Shown piece by piece: positions 9,436-19,400 of a stretch of 64,000 nt of DNA. Within the stretch, counting starts at the first letter, position 1. The number at the start of each line of letters is the position of its first letter. A program made the translations under genes and the position numbers. Source of the DNA: UBA7803 sp963822255 (GTDB lineage Bacteria > Pseudomonadota > Gammaproteobacteria > Pseudomonadales > Azotimanducaceae); NCBI GenBank assembly GCA_963822255.1, contig CAWGGV010000003.1, positions 465,070-529,069 of the forward strand, read 5' to 3'. The notes under the pieces are model-generated. The model searched no databases. It worked only from the letters and a program-made list of their open reading frames with translations, and was not told the origin of the DNA.

Positions 9436-10800
9436 ATGAACGACGCCCTCGTAGTCCTGTTGGAACGGGACAAGGCCGTGGCCGGCGACATCCGCCGGCT
9501 CGCCGAAGAAGTCCGGATTCGAATGTCAGGTGGTGGAGTCGGCCCGGGGTTTGAACGGGAGCTGTCCGGCCGTCCGGCGCTGATCTTCGCCTGCTGCGAT
9601 GAAGAGCCCGACGGCATCATGGAGCTGCTCGCGGCGGAAGCCGTGTCCGGTGCCAACGAGATCATCGTCACCGGTAGCCGTGAGCATTCGGAGCACCTGC
9701 GGGAACGGGTCGCCCGGGCGGGCGCGCTGTTCCTGGCCAAGCCTTTGGATCTGGCGTTCCTGGCGGAGATTCTCGAGGACGTTCAGGCCGAGGTCTCCCG
9801 TGCCCGCAGCGATGCGCCGTCGGACCCGAGCGGGGTGCCGCTGGATCAATGCGGGTTGCTCAGAGGCAGCGCCCGCTCCATGCAGCGGCTCTACCGGCTC
9901 ATCCGCAAGGTGGCGCCCACCCAGGCGTCGGTGCTGGTGAGCGGCGAGAGCGGCACCGGCAAGGAACTGGTGGCGCAGACCATCCACATGGCCTCGAACC
10001 TGGCGGAGGGGCCGTTCCTGGCCATCAATTGCGGTGCGATTCCCGGAGAGCTGATCGAGAGCGAGCTGTTCGGCCACGAGCGTGGCAGCTTCAGCGGCGC
10101 CGAGCGTACCCACCGCGGGGTATTCGAGCGGGCGTCAGGGGGCACCATGTTCCTCGACGAGATCACCGAGATGCCGGCGTCGGCCCAGGTGAAGCTGCTG
10201 CGCGTGCTGGAGACGTCGCGGTTCCAGCGCGTGGGCGGCGAGAAGGACATCGAGTCTCGAGTTCGCATCGTGGCCGCCTCCAACCGCGACACCGGGGAAG
10301 CCATCGCCGAGGGCGTGCTGCGCCAGGATCTGTTCTACCGGATCGCGCAGTTCTCGCTGTGGCTGCCGCCGCTCAAGGAACGGGGGGACGACATCGTCGG
10401 TCTGGCGAGGATCTTCCTGCACGAGCTGAACGAGCAGAACGGCACCGACACCATGTTCGCCCCGGAGGTGGAAGACGCGCTCGTCGGCTATGCATGGCCA
10501 GGCAACGTCCGGGAATTGCGCAGCGTCGTCGAGCGCGCCTACATCGTCGGCGACTCCACGATCACCCTGGACGAGCTGCCGCCCTTGCACGGCCAGGGCA
10601 TTGACCAGGGCGAGTACCTGAGGGTGTCGGTGGGATCGTCTCTGGACGACTCCGAGCGGCGGCTGATTTTCGCCACGCTTGATGCCAACCATGGCGACAA
10701 GAAGCGCACCGCGGAGGTGCTCGGCATCAGCCTGAAGACTCTGTACAATCGGCTGAACCGTTACGCCGAGCATGGCGACTCCCGCTCCGGGGAAGCTTGA
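9436..10800 (+). CDS. Sigma-54-dependent transcriptional activator with pseudo-receiver domain
   Basis: A 454-residue enhancer-binding protein. The N-terminal 120 residues resemble a response-regulator fold (ALIFACCDEEPDGI, later LFLAKPLDLAFLAEIL with the conserved Lys), but I see no clear phospho-acceptor Asp, so it may sense something other than a kinase. The AAA+ domain has LVSGESGTGKELVAQTIH (Walker A), GGTMFLDEITEM (Walker B) and the sigma-54 contact loop as GSFSGA instead of GAFTGA. RIVAASNRD and WPGNVREL follow. A Fis-type helix-turn-helix ends the protein (KKRTAEVLGISLKTLYNRL). GGAGG sits 5 bp before the ATG. It follows encapsulin on the same strand, so it may control the compartment genes or the TonB receptor gene downstream. 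Its frame is intact. Confidence 0.92.
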   Translation: MNDALVVLLERDKAVAGDIRRLAEEVRIRMSGGGVGPGFERELSGRPALIFACCDEEPDGIMELLAAEAVSGANEIIVTGSREHSEHLRERVARAGALFLAKPLDLAFLAEILEDVQAEVSRARSDAPSDPSGVPLDQCGLLRGSARSMQRLYRLIRKVAPTQASVLVSGESGTGKELVAQTIHMASNLAEGPFLAINCGAIPGELIESELFGHERGSFSGAERTHRGVFERASGGTMFLDEITEMPASAQVKLLRVLETSRFQRVGGEKDIESRVRIVAASNRDTGEAIAEGVLRQDLFYRIAQFSLWLPPLKERGDDIVGLARIFLHELNEQNGTDTMFAPEVEDALVGYAWPGNVRELRSVVERAYIVGDSTITLDELPPLHGQGIDQGEYLRVSVGSSLDDSERRLIFATLDANHGDKKRTAEVLGISLKTLYNRLNRYAEHGDSRSGEA

Positions 10801-10881
10801 CGGTTCCACTCGCCTTTCCGATTGCGCTGCGACCGTGTAGCAGTGAGGGCTCCCACCTTTCTCGACGCCCGGGTACGAACG

Positions 10882-10903
10882 CGGACCGCGGCTCCGGTTT
10901 TTT
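10882..10903 (+). terminator. Possible weak terminator after the sigma-54 activator
   Basis: A short hairpin, CGGA-ccgcggc-TCCG, is followed directly by a run of six T (GTTTTTTC). The stem is short, so the call is tentative. It would end the encapsulin/activator transcripts before the TonB receptor gene. The 10801-11027 gap also has a run of nine A near 10915-10923 and no clear promoter hexamers. Confidence 0.35.
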
Positions 10904-11027
10904 CATTGTGGCCGAAAAAAAAATCCCATAGGATTCTTCGAGGCCCGGTGTCCAAGCGTTGAGGGGCGCACACCGGGCCCGTGCCGGCCCAACTGCCGGC
11001 GTAGTCAGTCTTCAGGGAGGGGATCTC

Positions 11028-13821
11028 ATGAACCATCGGGGTTGGCTCATGCTCGCGTGCGCGGGCATGGCGCTGGCGGTGTCTGCGCACGCTGCAGAGA
11101 ACCGCACGGGACGCCGGATCGAGGAAGTCGTGGTCACAGCGGAGAAGCGGGAAGCCACGGTATCGGACACATCCATTTCCATCACCGCGCTCGGTCAGGA
11201 CATGATCGAGGACTTCGGGCTGCAGGGTCCGGACGACCTGGCGAATTTCATCCCGGCCACCACCCGCGACAGCTACGACATCCGCATCCGCGGCGTGGGG
11301 CGTAACTTTCGCGCCATCGGCGGCGATCCGGGGGTCGCCACCTACTACAACGGTGTCTACTCGGAGGACTTCGGCATCGCGTCCACAGAGAACGGTCTGT
11401 ATGACGTGGAGCGTATCGAGGTGCTGCGCGGCCCGCAGGGGACGCTGTACGGACGCAACGCCATCGGCGGCGCCATCAACTACATCACCAACAAGCCGAC
11501 CTACGACTGGGAAGGCGAGGTGCGGGCACTGATGGGGAACTACAACACCAAGGAGTACTACGGGATCGTTTCCGGACCGCTGATCGCCGATCGCCTGGCG
11601 GCGCGCATCGTCGGCGTCAAACGGGACCGTGACGGCAGCGTACAGGGGGACAACGGCTCACAGGACATCGACAGCATCGATGATCGCAACGTGTCCGTGG
11701 CGCTGAACTGGCACATCGCCGACAACTGGGAAGCCAACGTCCGCTGGAACGGCCGCAGCTCCGACCGGATCATCGGTGATTACGTGCTCATCGACACTGG
11801 CCCGCAAGGTGATCGCGGCGCGATCGACACCGGCAACTTCGCCTACGGCATCCGCCCGGTGGCGGCTGGCACGCCCGGCGCCCTGCCGTTCGTTCATCCG
11901 GTGACCGGCGAGGTGCGTTACGGCGCGCCTATTCGCCCTGGTCTGGATCTGGCCGCCAGCCACCGGCCCAACAGCTACTATGGCGTCACGGGTCAGACCT
12001 TGGACAACGACATCCACAATCTCGACCCTCACGTCGCCACCAACAACATGAACAACGAGGGATTCGACCAGCAGGCCGTGCAGGCGGACCTGACCTGGGA
12101 CCTGAACGACACCACGTCGCTCAAGTACATCGGCGGCTGGATGGACTACGACTACACCTTCGACCTGGACAGCGACAACACCAACGGCACCCTGTCCGAG
12201 TTCCGCTCGACGGTGCTCGAGGCTACGGAAACCTACTCTCACGAGCTGCAGCTGCTGTGGCAGATCGGCAAAAACCTGCAGATGACCAGTGGCGTGTACC
12301 TGTTCAGCTCGCACCGCCTGCAGGACTTCGCGTTCAAGGATCTGGCGTCGCAGGGGCGGTACACCCAGCGGTCGATTACGGAAACCTGCTTCCGTTCGTT
12401 GCGTCGTTCGGCGAGCACAAGCGTCTGGGGTCGTCACCCATGTACGGAGCCGCGTACGGGCTGGGCAGGGGCAATCCGACGGCGCCTACTACCGGTACCG
12501 CAACACCGTCGATACCGACGCCTATGCCGCCTACACCCAGGGCACGTACTCGTTCAACGAGCAGTGGGCTCTGACCCTGGGCGTACGGTGGGCCAAGGAT
12601 CGCAAGGGCGCCCACGAGAATCGCACCGGATATTTCGAGAACGACCCGGCCACCGGGTTCACCAACTACGTGGTCAACCCGGTCACCGGCTACGGTGGCG
12701 CGCTGCCTGCCTTCTTGCAGCTTCAGCCCGGGGAAACGGTGAACGCCTACGGCCTGACGGGCGTGGCCATCAGCAATATTCTGATGGGCAACGCAATTCC
12801 GACGTTCAATGCCGCCAGCCCCATCCTTCCCACCTGCGCGCCCATCGACAATCCGGATTGCGCGACCCCGCTCAGGCTCACCGGTATCCCCTTCTCGTTC
12901 GCCGACCAGACCAAGGCCAGCCACTCGTGGAGCGACGTTACCTACCGGGTGAACCTGGACTGGACGCCCACTGCGGATACCTTGGTGTACGCGTCGGTGA
13001 CCACGGGTTATCGGGCCGGCGGGTACTCGCTCGGCATCGGTAGCTCACGGGGACCGAACGGCGCGGGTCAGATCGTGCCGCTGACCTACGACAAGGAGGA
13101 GATCGTCGCCTACGAGCTCGGCTACAAGGCCACCTTCCTGGACGGACGGCTGCAGGTGAACAGCTCAGTCTATCACTACGACTTCGACAACTATCAGGAT
13201 CGCGTCTCCCTGTTTAACCAGGACAGCGGCGCCGCGTCCGACGTGGTGAAGAACGTGGATCAGGCGAGCAATCAGGGGATCGAGGTCGAGCTCACCTGGC
13301 TGCCCACCGACTCCTGGACCATCGGCGGCAACGGCAGCTATACCCAGACCGAGTACAAGTCCGATTTTCTGGTCGACGAGGACGACAACCCGGCGTACCC
13401 GGCGCCGCTGTTCCCCGACACCCTGGGCGCGGACTCGTTCATCGTGAAAAACCTGAAAGGCAACGACCTGAAGCGTATTCCGACGTGGAAATGGACGGCA
13501 TGGACGTCTTACGACTGGCACTTCAGCGCCGGCACCCTCACCGCCGGATCCACGTGGTCGTATACCGGCGATTACTACGACGAGGGTATCAAGCGGAACC
13601 TCGACAAGATCCCTTCGCGGGACCGGGTGGACGCGTATGTCAGCTGGCGTGACAACCGCGACCATTGGAGCGTCCGTGCCTTCGTGGACAACGTGTTCGA
13701 CCAGGTCGGCGTCCGTGAGATGGCCACCGCCACGGCGGCCGGCGACTGGGCGCTCACCGGGCTGACGGTCTACCCCAGGTTCTACGGAATCGATGTGACG
13801 TACCGCATGGGCGGGCACTGA
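11028..13821 (+). CDS. TonB-dependent outer-membrane receptor, two frame breaks
   Basis: A receptor of about 930 residues. A signal peptide (LMLACAGMALAVSAHA) is followed by the TonB box-like region IEEVVVTAEKRE, a plug domain (TSISITALGQDMIEDFGLQG, DIRIRGVGRNF, VERIEVLRGPQGTLYGRNAI, GGAINYITNKP) and a beta-barrel ending in VYPRFYGIDVTYRMGGH with a distal aromatic strand. This FAQ-type plug is common in proteobacteria that take up hydrophobic or complex organic substrates, and need not be a siderophore receptor. The frame breaks near 12368 and 12470 (one base missing at each); the middle segment reads VDYGNLLPFVASFGEHKRLG. GGGAGGGG precedes the ATG at 11028. Confidence 0.88.
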
Positions 13822-13885
13822 CCCGCCGGCGGGCACTGACCCGCCCGGCGGGCACTGACCCGCCCGGCGGGCACTGACCGGCGCC
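13810..13885. repeat. Tandem 18-19 bp hairpin repeats over the TonB receptor stop codon
   Basis: Three perfect copies of GGCGGG-cactga-CCCGCC and a fourth partial copy lie in tandem. Each copy is itself a 6-bp stem with a 6-base loop. The receptor stop codon TGA (13819-13821) lies in the loop of the first copy. The array may have arisen by slippage of the gene's own 3' end, and could act as a transcript-end structure. Confidence 0.85.
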
Positions 13886-13907
13886 GGCGCCGGTTGCAGG
13901 CACCGAC

Positions 13908-13933
13908 GAAGAGCCCTCTACGGAGGGCTCTTC
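13908..13933. terminator. Bidirectional intrinsic terminator between convergent genes
   Basis: A perfect 11-bp inverted repeat, GAAGAGCCCTC-tacg-GAGGGCTCTTC, with a UNCG-type stable tetraloop (TACG). It lies between the TonB receptor gene (plus) and the small gene at 13953 (minus), so it can stop transcription from both sides. There is no strong T-tract. Confidence 0.75.
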
Positions 13934-13952
13934 ACGTTCTGGCGGCGGAAAA

Positions 13953-14270
13953 TCAGTCGTTGGTCTCTGCGGCCTGTTCGCGGGTGTAGAACTCGCCGTC
14001 GCGCACGAATCCGGCGATCACGCTGGCCTTGAGAGTGGCTGGATGGCCCTGCTGATCGCGGGTGGAGATCCACTCACCGGGAAGCCCGTCGATCAGGTGC
14101 ATGGGTGCGAGAGCGCCGTCGGCGTAGCGGGATAGTTCCACCTGACCGGTGGCCTCGTCGCGGAAGGCGGGGGAAAAGCGTCGGGCACGATTCTGCTGAC
14201 TGACGCCGCCCGTGCCGGCGAACGCGAGGTTCTCGCGGCGGATACGGTTCCTTGTCAGCGGTGGGGCCAT
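13953..14270 (-). CDS. Conserved hypothetical protein, 105 residues
   Basis: A small basic, soluble protein starting MAPPLTRNRIRRENLAFAGT with a block GGVSQQNRARRFSPAF and the later segment LSRYADGALAPMHLIDGLPG. It has no signal peptide, membrane segment or cysteine motif. The sequence has the look of a conserved gammaproteobacterial orphan family, but I know no function for it. The ATG at 14270 is clear, and the shared terminator at 13908-13933 follows the stop. Confidence 0.65.
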   Translation of the reverse strand: MAPPLTRNRIRRENLAFAGTGGVSQQNRARRFSPAFRDEATGQVELSRYADGALAPMHLIDGLPGEWISTRDQQGHPATLKASVIAGFVRDGEFYTREQAAETND

Positions 14271-14559
14271 GAGATGGCTCCGGTATTACCGTTCAGTTTC
14301 CTGCTAAGCATTGATCGTACCAATCCGGCAGTTGCCTGACACCGCGTATAAGACGCTGTTTTGCATGAACGTTGTCTGAACGTCGCGATTCCGGGCCAAA
14401 CGGCAATGGTGGTCCCTCATGGTCACTCGGTGACCTGGAGCGGCACTCCGTCACCGCTGTCCCGGCGCGGCTGCCGTGCGGCAGTGGCCCCGGGGCAAAT
14501 GGCCTGCTGGCCCAAAGTCTTCCCGACCCGTCGCCGTCCAGCGACGGTTGGAAGACAAT
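14271..14559. other. Gap between hypothetical gene and RRM gene terminator
   Basis: About 290 bp upstream of the 13953-14270 gene. I see no gene here. It should hold that gene's promoter on the minus strand, but no clear hexamers stand out. Confidence 0.4.
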
Positions 14560-14581
14560 GCGGCCCTCCGAAGAGGGCCGC
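14560..14581 (-). terminator. Intrinsic terminator of the RRM gene
   Basis: A perfect 9-bp stem, GCGGCCCTC-cgaa-GAGGGCCGC, lies 37 bp downstream of the RRM gene stop. On the minus strand it is followed by ATTGTCTT, a short T-rich tail. Confidence 0.75.
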
Positions 14582-14617
14582 GTCCGGTCCGGCGGCCAGC
14601 GGCCGCGGGACGCGCGC

Positions 14618-14910
14618 TTACCAGCGGCCGCGGCCGCCGCCACCACCACCCCACCGCCACCCTGGCGGCGAGGCTGGCTGTTAGCCTCGTTCACGCGCAA
14701 CGCGCGGGATTCGATGGTATGGCCGTTCAGCTCGGCGATGGCCTTCTGGCCGTCCGCCTGGGACATCTCCACGAAGCCGAATCCGCGTGAGCGGCCGGTG
14801 TCGCGGTCCGTGACCACGGAAGCCGAGGTGACGGGGCCGAATCCGGCGAACAGTTGTTCGAGGTCGGAATCGGTCGTGCTCCAAGGCAGATTGCCTACAT
14901 AGATCTTCAT
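14618..14910 (-). CDS. RRM-domain RNA-binding protein with Gly-rich tail, one frameshift
   Basis: A conceptual 97-residue RNA-recognition-motif protein. RNP-2 is KIYVGNLPW at the N-terminus and RNP-1 is RSRGFGFVEM near residues 44-53; ALRVNEANSQPRR closes the RRM. The tail should read as a glycine run ending RGRW, as in the small glycine-rich Rbp proteins linked to cold or stress responses. One base is missing in the G-rich tract near 14650, so the raw frame runs on into Val/Ala-rich nonsense. I therefore end the gene at the TAA at 14618-14620, next to the terminator at 14560. Confidence 0.82.
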
Positions 14911-15222
14911 GGTTTCGTTTGCTCCGATGCTCGAGCAGGCTCGAGCCTTATTACTCTGTCGCGCGTATTCCCGCTGTTCAATCAATCCGCACGGGGTTCA
15001 ATGGCCCTGAGCGAACTCCGGGCGCTGACATTAGAAGCGATTGCCGATAATCGTGAGAGAAGGACTGGCAGGACGATCTCTGAAAAGACATTCGGGGCAG
15101 GGTTTCTAATCGCCGCGAAGTATAGGGCAACCACGCCAGCGCGCAAGCGATTTTCCCGCAGCAGGAGCGCGGATTCGCGGCGGCCGGGCATCGCGCCGTT
15201 GATCGAGCCGCCGCGGGCCGCC
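14911..15222. other. Gap between RRM gene and alpha-hydroxy-acid dehydrogenase gene
   Basis: 312 bp with no credible gene. It would contain the RRM promoter and a leader; small RRM genes of this type often have long leaders. I see no clear hairpin or promoter pair that I can support. Confidence 0.4.
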
Positions 15223-16386
15223 TCACGCTGGCACCTGGGGACGTTGCGGAGGCTCCCAGAGGATGCTGGCGTCCACCTCACGGACGTCGCGGCGGCCGCA
15301 GAACGCCATGGTCAGATCCAACTCGCGGGCGATGATCTCGAGACACCGGCTGACCCCGGCCCCACCCATGGCGCCCAGGCCGTAGAGCCAGGCGCGGCCG
15401 ATCATGGTGCCGCGTGCGCCGAGCGCCAATGCCTTCAGCACGTCCTGACCGGAGCGGATCCCGCCGTCCATCCAGACCTCGATGTCGCGACCCACGGCGT
15501 CGACGATGGCCGGCAGCGCTTCGAGCGCAGCCGGCGCGCCATCGAGCTGACGGCCGCCGTGGTTGGAGACCACCAAGGCATCGGCCCCGCTCGCGGCAGC
15601 GATCCGGGCATCCGCCGCCTCCATTATGCCCTTCAGCACCAGCTTGCCCGGCCAGCGTTTGCGGATCCAGGCGACGTCATCCCACGAGAGTGTGGGATCG
15701 AGCTGTGAGGCCGACCAATCGGCCAGGCTCTTCATGTTCTCGGCGCCGCGGGCGTGGCCAACCACGTTGCCGAAGTCCCGGCGTCGGGCCCGCAGCATGC
15801 CGAGGCACCAGCGGGGTCTGGTCATCATGTCGAGGACCGTGGCCGGGCGCAGTCTCGGCGGTGCCGAGAGGCCGTTCTTCAGGTCGTTGTGCCGCTGCCC
15901 GAGGATCTGCAGATCCAGGGTCAGCACCAGCACGGGGCAGCCGGCCGCAGCGGCCCGGTCGATCAGCCGCGCAATGAAGTCGCGGTCGCGCATGACGTAG
16001 AGCTGGAACCAGAACGGCCGGCTCGTCTGCGCGGCCACCTCTTCGATGGAACAGATGCTCATGGTGGACAGGGTGAACGGCACGCCGAATCGCTCGGCGG
16101 CCCGCGCGGCGTGAATTTCTCCATCCGGATGCTGCATGCCGGTGAGGCCCGCCGGCGCGAGCGCCACCGGCATGGCCACCGCTTCGCCTGCCATGGTGGT
16201 GGCGAGATTGCGGCCTTCCATGTTCACCGCCACACGCTGGCGGAAGCGGATGCCCTCGAAGGCGCGCTCGTTGGCGCGGTAGGTGGACGCGGTCCAGGAA
16301 CCGGAATCGACGTACTCGTAGAACATGCGCGGCACCCGCCGGCGGTGCAGGCGCCTCAGGTCCTCGATGCAGGTAATCGCGGTCAC
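15223..16386 (-). CDS. FMN-dependent alpha-hydroxy-acid dehydrogenase (LldD family)
   Basis: A 387-residue TIM-barrel flavoenzyme that oxidises L-lactate or a related 2-hydroxy acid. It has the N-terminal DLRRLHRRRVPRMFYEYVDSG, substrate and FMN segments PVALAPAGLTGMQHPDGE, STMSICSIEEV and WFQLYVMRD, LVLKGIMEAADA, the catalytic His in VVSNHGGRQLDG, and the FMN phosphate region DGGIRSGQDVLKALALGA followed by GRAWLYGLGA. No membrane anchor is evident. The start is a GTG (16386), 95 bp from the divergent putA start, so the two genes may share control. The exact hydroxy acid is not determinable. Confidence 0.88.
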   Translation of the reverse strand: MTAITCIEDLRRLHRRRVPRMFYEYVDSGSWTASTYRANERAFEGIRFRQRVAVNMEGRNLATTMAGEAVAMPVALAPAGLTGMQHPDGEIHAARAAERFGVPFTLSTMSICSIEEVAAQTSRPFWFQLYVMRDRDFIARLIDRAAAAGCPVLVLTLDLQILGQRHNDLKNGLSAPPRLRPATVLDMMTRPRWCLGMLRARRRDFGNVVGHARGAENMKSLADWSASQLDPTLSWDDVAWIRKRWPGKLVLKGIMEAADARIAAASGADALVVSNHGGRQLDGAPAALEALPAIVDAVGRDIEVWMDGGIRSGQDVLKALALGARGTMIGRAWLYGLGAMGGAGVSRCLEIIARELDLTMAFCGRRDVREVDASILWEPPQRPQVPA

Positions 16387-16481
16387 GGGGCCATGATATG
16401 CTGCGATACGAACGCCGCTCCAGAGCCCTCGCTCCAGAACCCTCAAATGTTCGATGGAAGGCATCCAGCGCGGGAAGCCGC

Positions 16482-19400
16482 ATGTTGATTGACAGCGACG
16501 GCATCGATACCCGCTCGCCGCTTCGGGCCCGGGTGCGGGCCGACCACCGTACCGACGAGGCGGCCCACGTGGCACGGCTGGCCGAGCACGCTCGTCTGGA
16601 CCAGCCGGCGGAGAACCGGGTCGACGCCTACGCGCGAGATCTCGTCGGCCATCTGCGCCGCCAGCGCCGCAACGTGGGCAACATCGACGCGCTGATGCAG
16701 GAGTACGACCTCTCCTCGGAGGAAGGTGTGACTCTGATGTGCCTGGCGGAGGCATTGCTGCGGATTCCGGACGCCCGCACACAGGACGAGTTCATCGAGG
16801 AGAAGCTGGGTGCCGGCAACTGGCACAGCCACCTCGGCGCGTCGGATACCTTTTTCGTCAATGCTTCCACCTTCTCGCTGATGGTGGCCGGGCGGCTGGT
16901 GTCGCCGCGGCAAACGCCGGACGACGCGTTGAATCGCCTGCTGCGCCGCCTCGGAGAACCGGTGATCCGGCAGGCCGTGCGCCGCGCCATGCGGGTGCTC
17001 GGCCGCCAGTTCGTGCTCGGTGAGACGATCGAGGACGCTCGTGCCCGGTCGCGCGAGTCGGAAAAGACAGGCTACCGGTATTCCTACGACATGCTGGGAG
17101 AGGCCGCTCGCACCGAGCGCGATGCCGAGCGTTATTTCGAAAGCTACGCCGCCGCCATCGAGACCATCGGTGAGGCCGCCGGCGGCAGCGGCCCCGAGCG
17201 CGCGCCCGGCGTGTCGGTGAAGCTCTCGGCCCTCGACCCGCGCTACGAGTTCGCCAAGCGCGAGCGGGTCCGCGGCGTGCTGCTGGACCGGCTGATCGCC
17301 CTCTGCAGGCTGGCGCGGGAGCGGGGCGTCGGGCTGTGCGTGGACGCCGAAGAATCCGAGCGTCTGGAGCTCTCGCTGGACCTCATCGAGAAAGCAGCGC
17401 TCGAGACCGGCCGGGGCTGGGACGGTTTCGGTCTGGCGGTGCAGTCCTACCAGAAGCGGGCCTTCTCGCTGGTGGATTGGCTGGCGGATCTCGCCGGTCG
17501 TGCCTCCACGCGCCTGCTGGTGCGCCTGGTGAAAGGCGCCTACTGGGATATGGAGATCAAACGCTGCCAGGAAGGCGGCTACGACGGCTTCCCGGTGTTC
17601 ACCCGCAAGGTGCACACCGACGTGTCGTTCCTGGCCTGCGCCAGAAAGATGCTCGACGCCGGCAGCGCGTTCTATCCCTGCTTCGCCACCCACAACGCGC
17701 GCAGTGTGGCCGTGCTGCGGGAAATGGTGGGAGCCCGGCGCGACTTCGAGTTCCAGCGGCTCCATGGCATGGGCGAAGCCCTGTACCAGAAGGTGGTGGA
17801 GGAAGACGGCGCGGGGTTCTCCTGCCGGATCTACGCCCCGGTGGGCGGTCACGAGGATCTGCTGGCCTATCTGGTGCGGCGGCTGCTCGAGAACGGCGCC
17901 AACACCTCATTCGTCAACCGGATCGCCGACGACTCGCTGCCCCTGGACGAGCTGCTGGCGGATCCCGTCGCCCGCGCGCGTGCCCACGATTTCGCGCCCC
18001 ATCCGAAGATCCGTCAGCCGGCCGAGCTGTTCGCGCCCGCGCGGCGCAACAGCCGTGGCACCGACCTCGCCGATCCCACGGCAGTGTTGCCGCTCGACGC
18101 GGCCATGACGGCGGCCGATCGCGACGACTGGCAAGCGGCGCCCCCAGCGGCCGGCCGCACTTCCGCCGCGACTGGCGCCCTGCCGAAGCGAGCGGCTCGT
18201 TCTGTGACCAGCCCGGCCGACCGCGGGCGGCAGGTGGGACAGGTGGTGGAGACCGATCCAGAGGACGCGGCCGCGGCGCTTGCCCGTGCCAGCGCAGCGG
18301 CTGAACGGTGGAGCCAGACACCGGTGGCGGAGCGGGCCGGCGCGCTGCGGCGTGCCAGCGACCTCATGGAGGCCGCGTCTCCGGCGCTCATGACCTTGCT
18401 CTGCCGCGAAGCGGGACGGTCGGTGTCCGACGCCCATCTGGAGGTCCGCGAAGCGGTGGATTTCCTGCGCTACTACGCGGCGGAAGCGGAGCGGCTGTTC
18501 GCCGAGCCCCGGGTGCTGCCGGGTCCCACCGGTGAGGACAATCGGCTTTACCTTGCGGGGCGGGGCCCGTTTCTCTGCATCGCGCCGTGGAACTTCCCGC
18601 TCGCGATATTCACCGGCCAGGTTGCGGCCGCGCTGGCAGCCGGCTGTCCGGCGCTGGCGAAGCCGGCGGAGCAGACCCCGCTGGTGGCGGCGCAAGCGGT
18701 GCGGCTGCTGCGCGAAGCCGGGGTGCCGGATGACGTCGTCCAGCTTCTGCCGGGGCCGGGCCCGGCGATCGGCGACCGGCTGTTGCCCGATGCCCGTCTC
18801 GCCGGCGTTGCCTTCACCGGCGGCACCGACACCGCCCGCCACATCCAGCGTCGCCTGGCCGCCCGCGAGGGTCCGATGATTCCGCTGATCGCCGAGACCG
18901 GCGGCATCAATGCCATGATCGTCGACTCCACCGCGCTGCCCGAGCAGGTCACCCGCGACGTCATGACGTCAGCGTTTCAGAGCTCGGGCCAGCGCTGCTC
19001 GGCACTCCGGCTGCTGTGCGTGCAGGAAGACGTCGCCGAGCGCCAGCTCGAGATGATCGCCGGCGCCATGCGGCTGCTGACGATCGGCGATCCCGTGCGG
19101 CTCGCTACCGACGTGGGCCCGATCATCGACGAGGAGGCGCTCGAGCGCCTGGAAGCCTATTGCCGGCAGGCACGGGCGCGCTATCCCGTGGTCGGCGAGA
19201 CGCCGCGGCCCCAGGACCTGCCGCCGGGTCTGTTCCTCGCGCCGGTGGCGTTCGAGATCACACGGGTGGCCGATCTGGACCGGGAGGTGTTCGGTCCGGT
19301 GCTGCACGTCGTGCGCTGGCGGGGCGGCGAGCTGGAAGCGCTGGTGGATCAGATCAACGCGCTCGGCTACGGCCTGACTCTAGGGGTGCACTCGCGCAGC

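Noticed and set aside
8254..10800. An 848-codon frame that would fuse encapsulin to the sigma-54 activator
   Set aside because: The encapsulin has its own ATG, stop (9323-9325) and frame correction; the activator has a clear GGAGG site and ATG at 9436.
1..14910. A cluster of pseudogenes
   Set aside because: Breaks are single-base and spread over many unrelated genes, with intact catalytic motifs on both sides; base-calling error is simpler.
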